A stretch of DNA of 64,000 nucleotides from Streptomyces sp. NBC_00448 (GCF_036014115.1 NZ_CP107913.1:1860001-1924000); one strand, 5' to 3'. Shown: positions 42,933 to 52,334, counted from the first letter of the stretch. A program made the numbers and translations. The notes: generated from the letters alone by a model not told the origin.

Positions 42933-43832
42933 GTCGAGGTTCTGGTAGATCTCCGTGGTCGCCTTGGAGAAGTTCATCGTCATGAAGTGCAGGCCCGGGA
43001 CGTCCTCGGCGATCAGCCGGCGGCACATCTCGGTCGCGTGCTCGATGCCGATCGCCCTGACGGCCCGCGGGTCGTCCTCGGCCGCGAGCATCCGCTCGGC
43101 GAGCCCGGGCGGGAAGGCGGCGGTGCTCAGGCTCGGGATGCGGCGCAGCGAGCGGATCGTGGTGACCGGCATGATCTCCGGGATGATCGGCGTCGCGCAC
43201 CCGGCGGCCGCCACCCGGTCGCGCAGGCGCAGGTAGGCGTCCACGTCGAAGAACATCTGGGTGATCGCGTAGTCGGCGCCGGCCCGGCACTTGGCCACGA
43301 AGTGGCGGATGTCGCTGTCCCAGTCGGGCGAGCGCGGGTGCCGCTCGGGGAAGGCCGCGACGCCGACGCAGAAGTTGCCGGACTCCTTGACCAGTTCCAC
43401 CAGTTCGGCCGCGTACGCCACGCCCTGCGGGTGCTGCACCCACGGGCCGAGCGGGGCGCCGGGCGGATCGCCGCGCAGCGCCAGCACGTTGCGGACGCCC
43501 TGGTCGGCGTACTGGCCCAGGACGTGGCGCAGTTCGGCGACGCTGTGGTCGACGGCGGTGAGGTGGGCGACCGGGGTGAGCGTGGTCTCCTGCGCGATCC
43601 GCCCGGTGATGTTGACGGTACGGCCGCGCGTTGAGCCGCCCGCGCCGTAGGTCACCGACACGAAGGTCGGCGCCAGCGCCTCCAGCCGGCGGATCGCCGT
43701 CCACAGGCCGGCCTCCGCGGCGGCGCTGCGCGGGGGCATGAACTCGAACGAGTAGGAACGGCCGCCCGCCGCGAGGAGATCGCGGATGGACGGTGCGTGT
43801 TCCGCCTGCGTGCTGGGCACCCCGTAAGCCAT
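42921..43832 (-). CDS. metF: Methylenetetrahydrofolate reductase
   Basis: 303 residues of the flavin-dependent MTHFR barrel: [10 protein letters not shown] at the N-terminus, [49 protein letters not shown] and [10 protein letters not shown]. It makes 5-methyl-THF for the methionine synthase encoded just beyond the terminator, convergently. ATG at 43832. C-terminal residues end NLDLRP. The gene's end merges with a 15-bp tandem repeat. Confidence 0.93.
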   Translation of the reverse strand: MAYGVPSTQAEHAPSIRDLLAAGGRSYSFEFMPPRSAAAEAGLWTAIRRLEALAPTFVSVTYGAGGSTRGRTVNITGRIAQETTLTPVAHLTAVDHSVAELRHVLGQYADQGVRNVLALRGDPPGAPLGPWVQHPQGVAYAAELVELVKESGNFCVGVAAFPERHPRSPDWDSDIRHFVAKCRAGADYAITQMFFDVDAYLRLRDRVAAAGCATPIIPEIMPVTTIRSLRRIPSLSTAAFPPGLAERMLAAEDDPRAVRAIGIEHATEMCRRLIAEDVPGLHFMTMNFSKATTEIYQNLDLRP

Positions 43833-43996
43833 ACGTGCAGGTTAACGGCCTGGCGGCGGCCTTCGGCGGACCGTCCACGTGGTGATACCGGGGCCGCGGC
43901 GGGACCCGGGCGGCGGTGCTGGGCGGCGGTCGCCGGGCACGGTCGCGGGCGGCGGTCGCTCGGCCGCGGCCGGTGGGTCAGGGGCGGCCCGGTGGG

Positions 43997-44860
43997 TCAG
44001 GCGCGGCCGTCCTCGGTGCGGCCGGTGCGGCGCAGCAGGTAGGTGTCCATGATCCAGCCGTGCCGGGCGCGGGCCTCCGCGCGGACCTGCCGGATGCGGT
44101 CGGCGACGTCGGCGAGCCGGCCGGAGACCAGGAGCTCGTCGGGCGTGCCGATGTAGGCGCCCCAGTAGATCCACACGTCGTCGCCCTCGATCCGGGTGAA
44201 CGACTCGTGGGCGTCGAGCATCACCACGACGTCGCCGTCGCCCTGGCGGTCACCGCCGCCGCTGCCGGTTCCCTCGCCGGCTCCGTCGCCGACCGCGTCG
44301 CCTTCGCCGGTCGGGAAGAGCTCGGCCAGCCGGCGCGCGGGCGTGATGTGGACGGGCCGGCCGACCTGGTTGAGGCTGGTGCGGTGCCGGGCCGCCAGCG
44401 CGGAGACGCTGCTGATCCCGGGCACCACCTCGACGTCGAAGCCGACCGTGCCGCGCGCGGCGATCTCGTCGAGCATGCTCAGTGTGCCGTCGTACAGCGC
44501 CGGGTCGCCCCAGACCAGGAACGCGCCGGACTGGCCGGGCGCCAACTCGTCCCGGATCAGGCGCTCGCAGGCGTCGGCGCGCCGGGTCCGCCAGTCGTGG
44601 ACCGCGGCCGTGTACGCCTCGCGTCCCGCCGCCGACCGGTCGCGCGGCGGGTCGTCCAGCTCGACGACGCGGTACGGCCCGTCCGTGTGCTCGTCGATCA
44701 CGCTGCGCCGGAAGTCCGTCAACGACGACTTCGCCGGGCCCTTGCCGATGAGGAAGAAGACGTCGGTACGGCGGATGGCCCGCACCGCCCCGAGCGTCAG
44801 GTGGTCGGGGTCGCCGGCTCCGATGCCGATGACGAGGAGGTGGCGCTGCTCCGTGCTCAT
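43997..44860 (-). CDS. cobF: Precorrin-6A synthase (deacetylating)
   Basis: 287 residues of the tetrapyrrole methylase superfamily. MSTEQRHLLVIGIGAGDPDH is the N-terminal glycine-rich motif, FLVWGDPALYDGTLSML the GDP loop, and VEVVPGISSVSALAARH the second SAM segment, matching CobF of the aerobic cobalamin pathway. CobF methylates C1 of precorrin-5 with loss of acetate. A Gly/Asp/Glu-rich insertion of about 25 residues around position 195 is unusual for the family. It stands alone, next to metF/metE, away from other cob genes in the window. ATG at 44860. Confidence 0.88.
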   Translation of the reverse strand: MSTEQRHLLVIGIGAGDPDHLTLGAVRAIRRTDVFFLIGKGPAKSSLTDFRRSVIDEHTDGPYRVVELDDPPRDRSAAGREAYTAAVHDWRTRRADACERLIRDELAPGQSGAFLVWGDPALYDGTLSMLDEIAARGTVGFDVEVVPGISSVSALAARHRTSLNQVGRPVHITPARRLAELFPTGEGDAVGDGAGEGTGSGGGDRQGDGDVVVMLDAHESFTRIEGDDVWIYWGAYIGTPDELLVSGRLADVADRIRQVRAEARARHGWIMDTYLLRRTGRTEDGRA

Positions 44861-44993
44861 CTGCGGGCTTTCCAGGTGGGTGGTCGAAAAGCCGCTGGTC
44901 CGCGGCTGTCACGCACCCGGCAGGGGCGCGCTGCACGAAGCGTACGCTGCCCCGCGCGCGGGCCGGCCGGTGGTATCCCCGCCCGCGGGACCG

Positions 44994-45019
44994 CCGCCGG
45001 CGCCGCGCGGCGCCGGCGG
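44994..45019 (-). terminator. Terminator of the monooxygenase operon
   Basis: CCGCCGGCGCCG (44994-45005) and CGGCGCCGGCGG (45008-45019) form a perfect 12-bp stem, 12 nt beyond the DUF1684 stop. Confidence 0.75.
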
Positions 45020-45031
45020 GTCGGCCGCGGG

Positions 45032-45868
45032 TCAGGACGAGGCGTGGCCGGGCGCCGCGCCGGTCGGGGTCTTCTCGCCGGCCTCGATCGCCACCGGCAG
45101 CCGGTTCTCGGCCGGCGGCAGCGGGCAGGTGGCCAGGTCGGTGTAGGCGCAGGGCAGGTTGGCGGCCCGGTTGAAGTCGACCAGCACGGTGCCGTCGGCG
45201 TCGGGCGCGGCCACCGACAGCGAGCGGTTCGCCGCGTACGTGGTCACCCCCGAGGTGGCGTCGGTGAACAGGACGAGCAGGCTGCCGGGGGTCCGGCCGT
45301 TGAAGGCGGTCAGCCGGTGGGTGGTGCCGTCCAGGTCGAACTCGACCTCGCCCGGGGCGTCGTAGACGTGCTGGAGGCCCTCGACGACCGCGCCGACGGT
45401 CGTCGGGCGCGGGGCGTCGAACGGCAGGTAGCGGCCGGTGCGTGCCCAGCGCGGGTCAGGGGCGTAGGCGGGGGTGCCGGTGAAGGCGGTCAGCAGGCCG
45501 TTGTCGGGGTGGCGGGGGCGCAGGATGTCGTGGCCGCCGCGCTTGGCGACCTCGATCACCGCGTCCCCGGCGGCGGGGAACAGGCCGCCGCGCTCGGCGA
45601 TCACCCCGAAGTCGTGGCGGCCGCGCAGAACTTGCCCGTCGAGGGTCAGTTCCTCGCCGTCGTCCAGCTCCACCACCACGCCGTCATTGGTGCTCGACCA
45701 GGCGCCGGGGGCGTCCGGGAAGCGGGTGGGGGTCGCGTCCAGCCAGCGCAGGCTGGTGATGGCGAGGAAGCCGTGCGGGTCGGCCAGCACCCGCTCGTGT
45801 GCGGCGTGCCACTCCTCCCACTCCTGGGCGAAGCTCGCGCGGTCGGTCTCTTCGGTTTGTGCGGTCAT
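45032..45868 (-). CDS. DUF1684 domain-containing protein
   Basis: 278 residues: FAQEWEEWHAAHERVLADPH and GFLAITSLRWLDATPTRFPD at the start, FDLDGTTHRLTAFNGRTPGS in the middle, and DFNRAANLPCAYTDLATCPL near the end, which is the DUF1684 signature. Biochemical function is unknown. The ATG at 45868 overlaps the flavin reductase stop (ATGA), making it the last gene of the monooxygenase operon. Its presence there suggests a hydrolytic or accessory step in the same pathway. Confidence 0.85.
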   Translation of the reverse strand: MTAQTEETDRASFAQEWEEWHAAHERVLADPHGFLAITSLRWLDATPTRFPDAPGAWSSTNDGVVVELDDGEELTLDGQVLRGRHDFGVIAERGGLFPAAGDAVIEVAKRGGHDILRPRHPDNGLLTAFTGTPAYAPDPRWARTGRYLPFDAPRPTTVGAVVEGLQHVYDAPGEVEFDLDGTTHRLTAFNGRTPGSLLVLFTDATSGVTTYAANRSLSVAAPDADGTVLVDFNRAANLPCAYTDLATCPLPPAENRLPVAIEAGEKTPTGAAPGHASS

Positions 45869-46656
45869 TTCGGCTCCTTGGCTTCGACGGGGAGGGCGGA
45901 GAGGGCGGCGCGGTCGGGGTGATCGGCGCGGTCGGATGGAAGGGGGCGCGCGGGGTGGCCCGGGTGGGCCTGCGGGGCGGGGCCGGCCGGGGGCGTGGCG
46001 CCGGCCGGGGCTTCGGCGCGGCCGGCGGCCTCTTCGAGCCGCCGGAACCGGCTGGCGTGGAAGACCAGCGGCGGCGCGTCGTGGTCGGCGTCCAGCGCGT
46101 GCACCCGCAGCAGCACGATGTCGTGGTCGCCGGCCCGGATGTGCTGCTCGATGGAGCAGTCGAACCAGGCGCTGCCGCGGTCCAGCAGCACGGCGCCGTC
46201 GGCGGTGGCGTGCCAGTCGAGGCCGGCGAACCGGTCGGCTCCCCGCGCGGCGAGCTGGGCGCAGTCGCGTTCCTGGTCGGCGCCGAGCACCGTGACGCCG
46301 ATCCGGGTGCGGTCGGACAGCGCAGGCCAGGTGGTGGAGGTGTGCGCCACGCAGACCGACAGCAGCGGGGGGTCGAGGGAGACCGTCGTGAAGGAGTTGG
46401 CCGCCAGGCCCACGGGCGCGCCGTCCACCAGGGCGGCGATCGCGGTCACGCCGGTCGGGAACGCGCCGAACACCCGCCGGAGTTCGGTGGAGGCGAACGC
46501 ACCTTCCTCGGAGGGCAGTTGGCGCTCAGGCCGGGCGGGCACCGGCGTCCGTCCGGTGCCCTCGGCCCGGTGCGCGGCGGCGGGCGGCCGGACCGGCTGC
46601 CGCGGGCCGTGCGTCTCGCGCCGCTCGTCCCTGCACTGCGCCCTGGTCGTCGTCAT
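45865..46656 (-). CDS. Flavin reductase (FMN-binding split barrel)
   Basis: 263 residues. The core (about residues 55-215) is a flavin reductase domain: LRRVFGAFPTGVTAIAALVD, GLAANSFTTVSLDPPLLSVC, GVTVLGADQERDCAQLAARG and FDCSIEQHIRAGDHDIVLLR. It supplies reduced FMN to the monooxygenases of the same operon. Both ends carry arginine/proline-rich extensions not needed for the fold. ATG at 46656 overlaps the stop of the upstream monooxygenase (ATGA), and its own stop overlaps the DUF1684 start. Confidence 0.88.
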   Translation of the reverse strand: MTTTRAQCRDERRETHGPRQPVRPPAAAHRAEGTGRTPVPARPERQLPSEEGAFASTELRRVFGAFPTGVTAIAALVDGAPVGLAANSFTTVSLDPPLLSVCVAHTSTTWPALSDRTRIGVTVLGADQERDCAQLAARGADRFAGLDWHATADGAVLLDRGSAWFDCSIEQHIRAGDHDIVLLRVHALDADHDAPPLVFHASRFRRLEEAAGRAEAPAGATPPAGPAPQAHPGHPARPLPSDRADHPDRAALSALPVEAKEPK

Positions 46657-47786
46657 CGTCGCTTCCACTCCTCGGCCAGCAGTTGGTAGGAACGCACCCG
46701 GTCGGCGTGGTCGTGGGTGATGGTGGTGACCACCAGCTCGTCGGCGCCGGTGGCGTCGCGCAACGTCTCCAGCTGGTCGGCGACCTGCTGCGGGGTGCCG
46801 ACGAACTGCGTCTCGACCCGGTCCGCCACCAGTGCCCGGTCCTCCTCGCTCCAAGCGCGGGCCCGGGCCTCGTCGGGGGTGGGGAACCGGATGGCGCCCG
46901 CGCCGGTGCGGATGCTGTGCACCCAGGGGCCGTAGCCGGTGGCCAACTCCCTTGCGGTGCCCTCGTCCTCGGCCACCACGACGTCGGCGGACACGCTCAC
47001 GTAGGGCCGGTCCAGCTCCGCCGACGGCACGAACGCCGCCCGGTAACCCTCCGCCGCCTCCAGTACGGTGGCCGGGCTGACGTGGTAGTTCGCCGCGAAC
47101 CGGAGGCCGTTGGCGCCCGCGGTCTGGGCGCTGACCCCGGCGCTGCTGCCGAGTATCCACACCTGGAGGTCGGCGCCCTCGCCGGGCACGATGTGCGCGG
47201 CGGCCCCGTTGTCCGCGATGTAGCTGCCGGCCAGCAGCGCGAGGATGTCGGCGATCTGCTCGTCGTACGGCTGCGGTTCGGCGCCCGGCTGGGCCAGCAG
47301 CTTCTGGTGGAGCACGAAGCGGGGCGAGGTGAGCAGCCGCTCGAAGGAGAACCGGGCGGGTATCCGCAGGCCGTTCGGGGTGCGGCCGTCGACCACCGGG
47401 GTGGTGGCGGTCAGCGCCGGCTGCCGGGCGGCGGCCGGCGGGGTCTTCCCGCCGGAGCGGCCCAGGCCCAGGTCGAACCGGCCCGGGTGCAGGGCGTCCA
47501 GCAGCCCGAACTCCTCGACCGTGGACAGGGCGGTGCGGTGGCCGAGCTGCACCGCGCCGGCGCCGAGCCGGATGGTGCTGGTGGCGGCGGCGGTCAGGGC
47601 GAGCACGACGGCCGGGGAGGTGCCCGCGACTCCGGGGTTGAGGTGGTGCTCGGCGAACCAGTAGCGGGTGTAGCCGAGGCGCTCGGCGTGCTGGGCCAGG
47701 TCGATGCTGTTGCGCAGCGCCTGGCCTGCGGTGGAACCGGAGGAGATCGGCACGAGGTCCAGGACCGCGAGCGGGGTGTGTGCCAC
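46653..47786 (-). CDS. LLM-class flavin monooxygenase (MsnO8/bacterial luciferase-like)
   Basis: 377 residues, GTG start at 47786 with AGGAG 7 nt upstream. [20 protein letters not shown] and [20 protein letters not shown] are the N-terminal hallmarks of the MsnO8 subgroup. [20 protein letters not shown] and [11 protein letters not shown] follow, and [20 protein letters not shown] binds FMN phosphate. It probably oxidises an imported substrate with FMNH2 and O2. It is the fourth gene of a five-monooxygenase/reductase chain, 14 nt after the preceding one, and overlaps the reductase. Confidence 0.85.
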   Translation of the reverse strand: MAHTPLAVLDLVPISSGSTAGQALRNSIDLAQHAERLGYTRYWFAEHHLNPGVAGTSPAVVLALTAAATSTIRLGAGAVQLGHRTALSTVEEFGLLDALHPGRFDLGLGRSGGKTPPAAARQPALTATTPVVDGRTPNGLRIPARFSFERLLTSPRFVLHQKLLAQPGAEPQPYDEQIADILALLAGSYIADNGAAAHIVPGEGADLQVWILGSSAGVSAQTAGANGLRFAANYHVSPATVLEAAEGYRAAFVPSAELDRPYVSVSADVVVAEDEGTARELATGYGPWVHSIRTGAGAIRFPTPDEARARAWSEEDRALVADRVETQFVGTPQQVADQLETLRDATGADELVVTTITHDHADRVRSYQLLAEEWKRR

Positions 47787-47800
47787 GGTGGTGCTCCTTG

Positions 47801-48976
47801 TCAGGCGGTGGCGGCGGAGGAGGCTGCGGTACCGGTTGCGGCGCCGGCTGCCGAAGTGGCTTCCCGAGCGCCTGGCGAAGTGGATTCCGGGGTGGCTTCC
47901 GGAGTGCCGGCAGCGGCCTCGACGCCGACCGGGCCCCAGGTCCACGGCGGGTCGGGGATGTCCCGGCGCAGGGTGGGGGCGATGTCGGACTGGAAGAGGG
48001 CGAGCGCGTCGCGGTGCTGGGTGTCGGTCAGGCCGTCGGCGTCGGCGTGCAGGTGGAGCACGGAGTGGCCGAACTGCTCGTGGTAGCGGTGGACCTTGTC
48101 GATGATCTGCTGCGGGCTGCCGATCAGCGCCGAGCTGCGTTCGACGAAGTCCTCCAGGGTGGGGAAGACCGGTTCCACGCCGAGCTGCTTCTGGAAGGCG
48201 AGCCGGCCCTCGAAGACCGGGCGGTACGCGGCGATCGCCTGTTGCGAGGTGCGGGCCGCGTAGTAGCCGGCGCTGCCCGCGCCGACGGTGGCCAGCGCCG
48301 GATCATGGCCGTAGTGCTGCCACCGCTCCCGGTAGTAGCGGACCAGTTCGGCGTAGGGCTCGATGGGGTTGGTGACGTTGGCGGAGAAGAGCGGGTCGCC
48401 GTAGCGGGCGGCCAGGTCGACCGACTCCCGGCTGGTGGCGCTGCCGTGCCAGACCCGGATCGGCTGCTGGAGGGGGCGCGGCCACACCTCGGCGTCGTCC
48501 AGTTCGGGCCGGAACCGCGGGCTGGCGGTGGTGCGGTCCTGCCGCCAGATGGTGCGGAAGAGTTCGTAGCTCTCGGCGTTGCGGTCCCACTGGTCGTCGG
48601 TGGTGACATGGAACAGCTCGCGCTGGGCGGAGCCGTTGCCCTTGCCGACGATCAACTCCAGCCGTCCGTCGGAGAGATGGTCGAGCGTCGCGTAGTCCTC
48701 GTAGGCCCGCACCGGGTCGAGCAGACTGAGCGTCGTGACCGCGGTGAACAGCCGGATGCGGGAGGTGAGGGCGGCGAGGTGGCTGAGCACCACCGGCGGC
48801 GAGGAGGAGATGAACGGGCGCTCGTGGCGTTCCCCGACGCCGAACCCGTCGAAGCCCAACTCCTCGGCCAGTAGGGCGTTGTCGACGACCTCGCGGAACC
48901 GGTCGCGGGTGGAGGTGCGCACGCCGGTGACCGGGTGGGGCGCGTGCACGATCAGGGTGATGGCGAGGAACTTCAC
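47801..48976 (-). CDS. LLM-class flavin-dependent monooxygenase
   Basis: 391 residues. [20 protein letters not shown] at the start, [60 protein letters not shown] and [20 protein letters not shown] are typical of the FMN luciferase-like fold. The C-terminal 35 residues are an Ala/Thr/Ser/Gly tail with no visible role. GTG start at 48976 overlaps the upstream stop (GTGA). The substrate is unknown; the operon context suggests a sulfur-containing amino acid derivative. Confidence 0.85.
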   Translation of the reverse strand: MKFLAITLIVHAPHPVTGVRTSTRDRFREVVDNALLAEELGFDGFGVGERHERPFISSSPPVVLSHLAALTSRIRLFTAVTTLSLLDPVRAYEDYATLDHLSDGRLELIVGKGNGSAQRELFHVTTDDQWDRNAESYELFRTIWRQDRTTASPRFRPELDDAEVWPRPLQQPIRVWHGSATSRESVDLAARYGDPLFSANVTNPIEPYAELVRYYRERWQHYGHDPALATVGAGSAGYYAARTSQQAIAAYRPVFEGRLAFQKQLGVEPVFPTLEDFVERSSALIGSPQQIIDKVHRYHEQFGHSVLHLHADADGLTDTQHRDALALFQSDIAPTLRRDIPDPPWTWGPVGVEAAAGTPEATPESTSPGAREATSAAGAATGTAASSAATA

Positions 48977-50358
48977 GACGCCGCCTTCGTCCGGCCGGCC
49001 GCGGCCGGCCGGCCCGGGTGGGCCAGGCCCAGGTGGTCGCGGAGCGTCTCACCCTCGTACTCGGTGCGGAAGACGCCGCGTTCCTGCAGCAGCGGCACCA
49101 CGGTGTCGGCGAACTCGTCGATGCCGCCGGGGGTCAGGTGCGGGGCGAGGATGAAGCCGTCGCTCGCGTCGGCCTGCACGAACGCGTCGAGTTCCTGGGC
49201 GACGTGGGACGGGGTGCCGATGAAGGACTGCCGCCCGGTCAGCTCGATGACCAGCTCGCGCAGCGAGAGCTTCTTCTCCTCGGCGACGGCCCGCCAGCGG
49301 GCGACGGTCTCCCGGCGGTCGTCCCGGTTGGCGTCGGCCCGGCCGCGCACGATCGGCTCCGCGCTGTCGTCGTAGCGCGGCTCCACCTCCGGCAGCGGCC
49401 CGTCCGGGTCGTACGCGCTCAGGTCGCGGTTCCACAGGCGTTCCACGAAGGTGATCGCCGTGGCCCCGCTGACCTGCTGGTGCCGGATCACGTCGGCCCT
49501 CTCGCGGGCGTCGGCCTCGGTGTCGCCGAGCACGAAGGTCACGCCGGGCAGGATCAGCAGCTGCTCGGGCGTCCGGCCGTACTTCGCCAGCCGGCCCTTG
49601 ACGTCGGCGTAGAACGCCTTGCCGGCCTCCAGAGTGCCGTGCCGGGTGAAGATGGCGTCGGCGGCCGAGGCCGCGAACTCCCGTCCCTGCTCGGAGTCGC
49701 CGGCCTGGAAGACGACCGGGTGGCCCTGCGGGCTGCGCGGCACGTTGAAGTGGCCGCCGATGTCGAACTGGTCGACGCGGTGGTCGAACCGGCCGGGCCC
49801 GGGCGCGCGGAGGAAGGTGCCGTCCGCCCGATCCGCGACGATCTCGTCGCCCTGCCAGGAGTCCAGCAACTCCCTTACCGCGGCGAGGAACTGGCGGGCG
49901 CGCTCGTAGCGGTCCTCGCGGGCCAGGTAGCCGCCGCGGCGGAAGTTCTGCCCGGTGAACTCGTCCCACGAGGTGACCACGTTCCAGGCGGCGCGGCCTG
50001 CGGACAGGTGGTCGAGCGAGGCGAACTGCCGTGCCACCTCATACGGTTCGTTGAAGGTGGAGTTGATGGTGCCGGCCAGCCCCAGCCGGTCGGTGACACC
50101 GGCGAGCGCCGCGAGCACGGTGAACGTGTCCGGCCGGCCGACCACGTCCAGGTCGTGGATGCGGCCGCCCTGCTCGCGCAGCCGCAGCCCCTCGGCCAGG
50201 AACAGGAAGTCGAACTTGGCGCGTTCCGCGGTCTGCGCCAGATGGACGAAGGAGCTGAAGTCGATCTGGCTGCCGGCCGCCGGATCGCTCCACACGGTGG
50301 TGTTGTTGACGCCGGGGAAGTGTGCGGCGAGATGGATCTGCTTGGGCGTGCTGCTCAT
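48973..50358 (-). CDS. NtaA/SnaA/DszA-family FMN-dependent monooxygenase
   Basis: 461 residues: KQIHLAAHFPGVNNTTVWSD, FDFLFLAEGLRL, RLGLAGTINSTFNEPYEVAR, AAWNVVTSWDEFTGQNFRRG and FVLGDTEADARERADVIRHQ. This is the nitrilotriacetate/pristinamycin/dibenzothiophene-sulfone group; B. subtilis CmoJ (YtnJ), which cleaves S-alkyl cysteine derivatives, is in the same family. A C-S or C-N bond-breaking oxygenation is therefore plausible. ATG at 50358; GTGA overlap with the next gene. The long frame running on upstream to 51975 is a shadow of the neighbouring gene. Confidence 0.87.
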   Translation of the reverse strand: MSSTPKQIHLAAHFPGVNNTTVWSDPAAGSQIDFSSFVHLAQTAERAKFDFLFLAEGLRLREQGGRIHDLDVVGRPDTFTVLAALAGVTDRLGLAGTINSTFNEPYEVARQFASLDHLSAGRAAWNVVTSWDEFTGQNFRRGGYLAREDRYERARQFLAAVRELLDSWQGDEIVADRADGTFLRAPGPGRFDHRVDQFDIGGHFNVPRSPQGHPVVFQAGDSEQGREFAASAADAIFTRHGTLEAGKAFYADVKGRLAKYGRTPEQLLILPGVTFVLGDTEADARERADVIRHQQVSGATAITFVERLWNRDLSAYDPDGPLPEVEPRYDDSAEPIVRGRADANRDDRRETVARWRAVAEEKKLSLRELVIELTGRQSFIGTPSHVAQELDAFVQADASDGFILAPHLTPGGIDEFADTVVPLLQERGVFRTEYEGETLRDHLGLAHPGRPAAAGRTKAAS

Positions 50359-50396
50359 GCGGGGTCTGCCTCCTGGGGCTTCGCGCGGGGTGGGGC

Positions 50397-51602
50397 TCAG
50401 GCGGGGGCGTAGCGGTTGGCCGGGCGCGGCAGTCCGAGCAGGCCGCGCAGGGTGTCGGCCTGGTACGCCTCGCGGAAGGCCCGGCGGCGCTGGAGTTCGG
50501 GCACCAGATCGCGGCTGATCCGCGCCAGGTCGTACGGCAGGGTGGCCGGCCGCAGCCGGAACCCGGTCAGCCCGGACCGGGCGAACTCCTCCAGCAGGTC
50601 GGCGAGTTCGGCGGAGGTGCCGGCGAAGACCAGGGCGTCGCCGGCGTACGGCGCGTCCAGCCGGGCGTCCAGCCGGGCCCGGCGCTCGGCGGCGCGGCCG
50701 GGTTCCTCGTCGAGCAGCGCCACCAGGTCCGCGAAGACGTGTACGGTCTCGCCGGCCCGGCCGGCCTGCTCCTGCGCCTCGCGGATCTCGGTGACGATCG
50801 CCGTCGCCTGGCCGGTGTCGTGCGGGGTGGTGAAGCCGAGGTCGGCCGATCCGGCGACCAGCCGGAACGGCTCGGTGCGGTGCGCGAGCGCGGCCACCAC
50901 CGGCTGGCCCTGCGGCGGGCGCGGCGTGATGGAGGGGCCCTTGACGCTGAAGTGCGGGCCCTCGAAGTCGATGTAGTGCAGCTTGTCGCGGTCGATGAAG
51001 CGGCCGGTGGCCACGTCGCGGATCTCCGCGTCGTCCTCCCAGCTGTCCCACAGCCGGCGCACCACCTCGACGTAGTCGGCGGCCTCGCCGAACAGTTCCG
51101 CCAGCAGCGCGCGTCCGGCGGGCGAGTCCAGTTCGGTGACCGGCAGCCGCGGCAGGCTGCGCCGGCCGAAGTGCGCGGCCTCGTCCGCCCGGGCGGAGAC
51201 CCGCACCTGCACCCCGGCCCGGCCGCCGCTGACGTAGTCGAGGGTGGCGACGGCCTTCGACAGGTGGAACGGCTCGGTGTGGGTGACCACCGCGACCGGC
51301 AGCAGGCCGATGTGCCGGGTCAGCGGCGCGATCCGGGCCGCGGTCAGTACGGCGTCCAGCCGGCCGCGCACCTGGTCGGTGCGCTCGTCGGGGCCGGTGG
51401 GCAGGGCGGACTGCAGGCCGAGCGAGTCCTCGATGGTGACCAGGTCCAGCAGGCCGCGTTCGGCCTCGGCGGCCAGCTCGGCCCAGTACGACGCGGTGAA
51501 CAGGTCGGCGGGCCGGGCCTCGGGCTCCCGCCAGGCCGCGGGGTGCCAGCCGGCGCCGTCGAGGGCGACGGCCAGGTGGAGGGGGGTGGTGGATCGGGAC
51601 AT
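50397..51602 (-). CDS. LLM-class flavin-dependent monooxygenase, first gene of the operon
   Basis: 401 residues. LHLAVALDGAGWHPAAWREP, LLDLVTIEDSLGLQ, APLTRHIGLLPVAVVTHTEP and ATLDYVSGGRAGVQVRVSAR fit the DszA/NtaA-like branch of the luciferase fold. GHFSV-type flavin loops are seen as PHFSVKGPSITPRPPQGQPV. It may share a pathway with the other three monooxygenases or act on a different homologue of the substrate. ATG at 51602. The 640-nt 5' leader contains a SAM-IV riboswitch and a leader peptide, so expression is tied to sulfur supply. Confidence 0.85.
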   Translation of the reverse strand: MSRSTTPLHLAVALDGAGWHPAAWREPEARPADLFTASYWAELAAEAERGLLDLVTIEDSLGLQSALPTGPDERTDQVRGRLDAVLTAARIAPLTRHIGLLPVAVVTHTEPFHLSKAVATLDYVSGGRAGVQVRVSARADEAAHFGRRSLPRLPVTELDSPAGRALLAELFGEAADYVEVVRRLWDSWEDDAEIRDVATGRFIDRDKLHYIDFEGPHFSVKGPSITPRPPQGQPVVAALAHRTEPFRLVAGSADLGFTTPHDTGQATAIVTEIREAQEQAGRAGETVHVFADLVALLDEEPGRAAERRARLDARLDAPYAGDALVFAGTSAELADLLEEFARSGLTGFRLRPATLPYDLARISRDLVPELQRRRAFREAYQADTLRGLLGLPRPANRYAPA

Positions 51603-51929
51603 GGACGTACCGCTTCCTGCTCGGACGGCCGCGGGCGCGTGGCCGGGACGTGGAGGTCGGGGCGTGAGGTGGGCGGGGCGTACGGCGTGGGCGTACGACG
51701 GGGGTGTACGCCGTACGGCACTGGACGGAGTACGTGATGCGCGGGGCCGACGGGACCGTGCGGGGCGTACGGAGTGCGGGGTACGGCCTGCACGGCATGC
51801 GCGTCGTGCCGTGTGCCGCGTACGACGAGGGCAGGCCGAACGGGTACCGGACGGGGCCCGCGCCGGGAACGGGGTCCCCGGGTGGGTCGGCGGAAGGGAG
51901 GGGTGCGCGGAGCGCGGGGTGCGGAAGGG
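51603..51929 (-). other. Leader segment between the uORF and the first monooxygenase gene
   Basis: No gene is seen. The stretch 51655-51850 contains many GTAC/CGTACG words (more than ten), giving repeated short self-complementary sequences that could form alternative hairpins in the mRNA. This would be the place for an attenuator responding to the leader peptide, but I cannot fold it reliably by eye. Confidence 0.4.
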
Positions 51930-52061
51930 TCAGCCGGCCTGACGCGGCGGCCGGACCGTCGACGCGCCCGGACACAGGGCGCCGGCGACACGTTGCAGGT
52001 CGATGTGGCGCCGTGAGTACGTGACGATGCCGGAGGCGGTGACGGGGGCGTTGCCGGACAT
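51930..52061 (-). CDS. Cys-type leader peptide (uORF)
   Basis: 43 residues, with core YSRRHIDLQRVAGALCPG. RRH(I/V)DL-x-R-V-x-x-A-L-C is the signature of the short actinobacterial putative leader peptides found before cysteine and sulfur genes; ribosome stalling at the cysteine codon (here TGT, codon 30) is thought to control downstream expression. ATG at 52061, stop at 51930-51932, no strong Shine-Dalgarno. It lies between the SAM-IV riboswitch and the first monooxygenase gene in the same transcript. A sister peptide lies on the other strand at 52460. Confidence 0.78.
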   Translation of the reverse strand: MSGNAPVTASGIVTYSRRHIDLQRVAGALCPGASTVRPPRQAG

Positions 52062-52121
52062 CAACTGCTCGCTGCTGCCGCGCACTTCGCCACCTCCCAC
52101 CTCGATCGGCTCACGCCTGTT

Positions 52122-52242
52122 CGAGCTCGCGCTTGCCGAGCCGTCTTCGGCTCCGCCGGGTCGTCACCTGGAGCACCCCACCGCGACAGGAGGGTTGCCG
52201 GTCAGCCGGCCAGGGCCTTGGTTGCTGACGCTCATGACCTGC
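52122..52242 (-). ncRNA. SAM-IV riboswitch
   Basis: Read on the minus strand from 52242: GGTCATGAGCGTCAGC, then GGCCGGCTGACCGGCAACCC, TCCTGTCGCGGTGGGGTGC, TCCAGGTGACGACC, then the hairpin GAGCCGAAGACGGCTC and GGCAAGCGCGAGC. These are the ordered conserved blocks of SAM-IV aptamers of actinobacteria, including the CCGGCAACCCTCC core and the downstream pseudoknot partner. The riboswitch starts right after the promoter and should repress the monooxygenase operon when S-adenosylmethionine is abundant. Confidence 0.85.
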
Positions 52243-52246
52243 AAGC

Positions 52247-52276
52247 ACGGTAACTCCGTCGCGCGGTCGAACACAA
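52247..52276 (-). promoter_or_regulatory. Promoter of the monooxygenase operon
   Basis: On the minus strand, TTGTGT (-35, 52271-52276) and TACCGT (-10, 52247-52252) are separated by 18 nt, placing the transcription start at the beginning of the SAM-IV aptamer. The -35 box is embedded in GGGGATTGTGTTCGACCGC. Confidence 0.65.
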
Positions 52277-52334
52277 TCCCCTCCCGGCGGGAGTGACGTC
52301 CGTCGCTCCGGACGGCGTGCGGCACCGAGGGGGA

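Noticed and set aside
50359..51975. Upstream extension of the NtaA-family frame to 51975
   Set aside because: It overlaps the 401-residue monooxygenase in another frame and consists of Arg/Pro/Gly-rich shadow translation. The real start is the ATG at 50358.
52003..52296. 97-codon plus-strand ORF across the SAM-IV region
   Set aside because: It is antisense to the aptamer and has no protein-like features; the conserved RNA explains the sequence.
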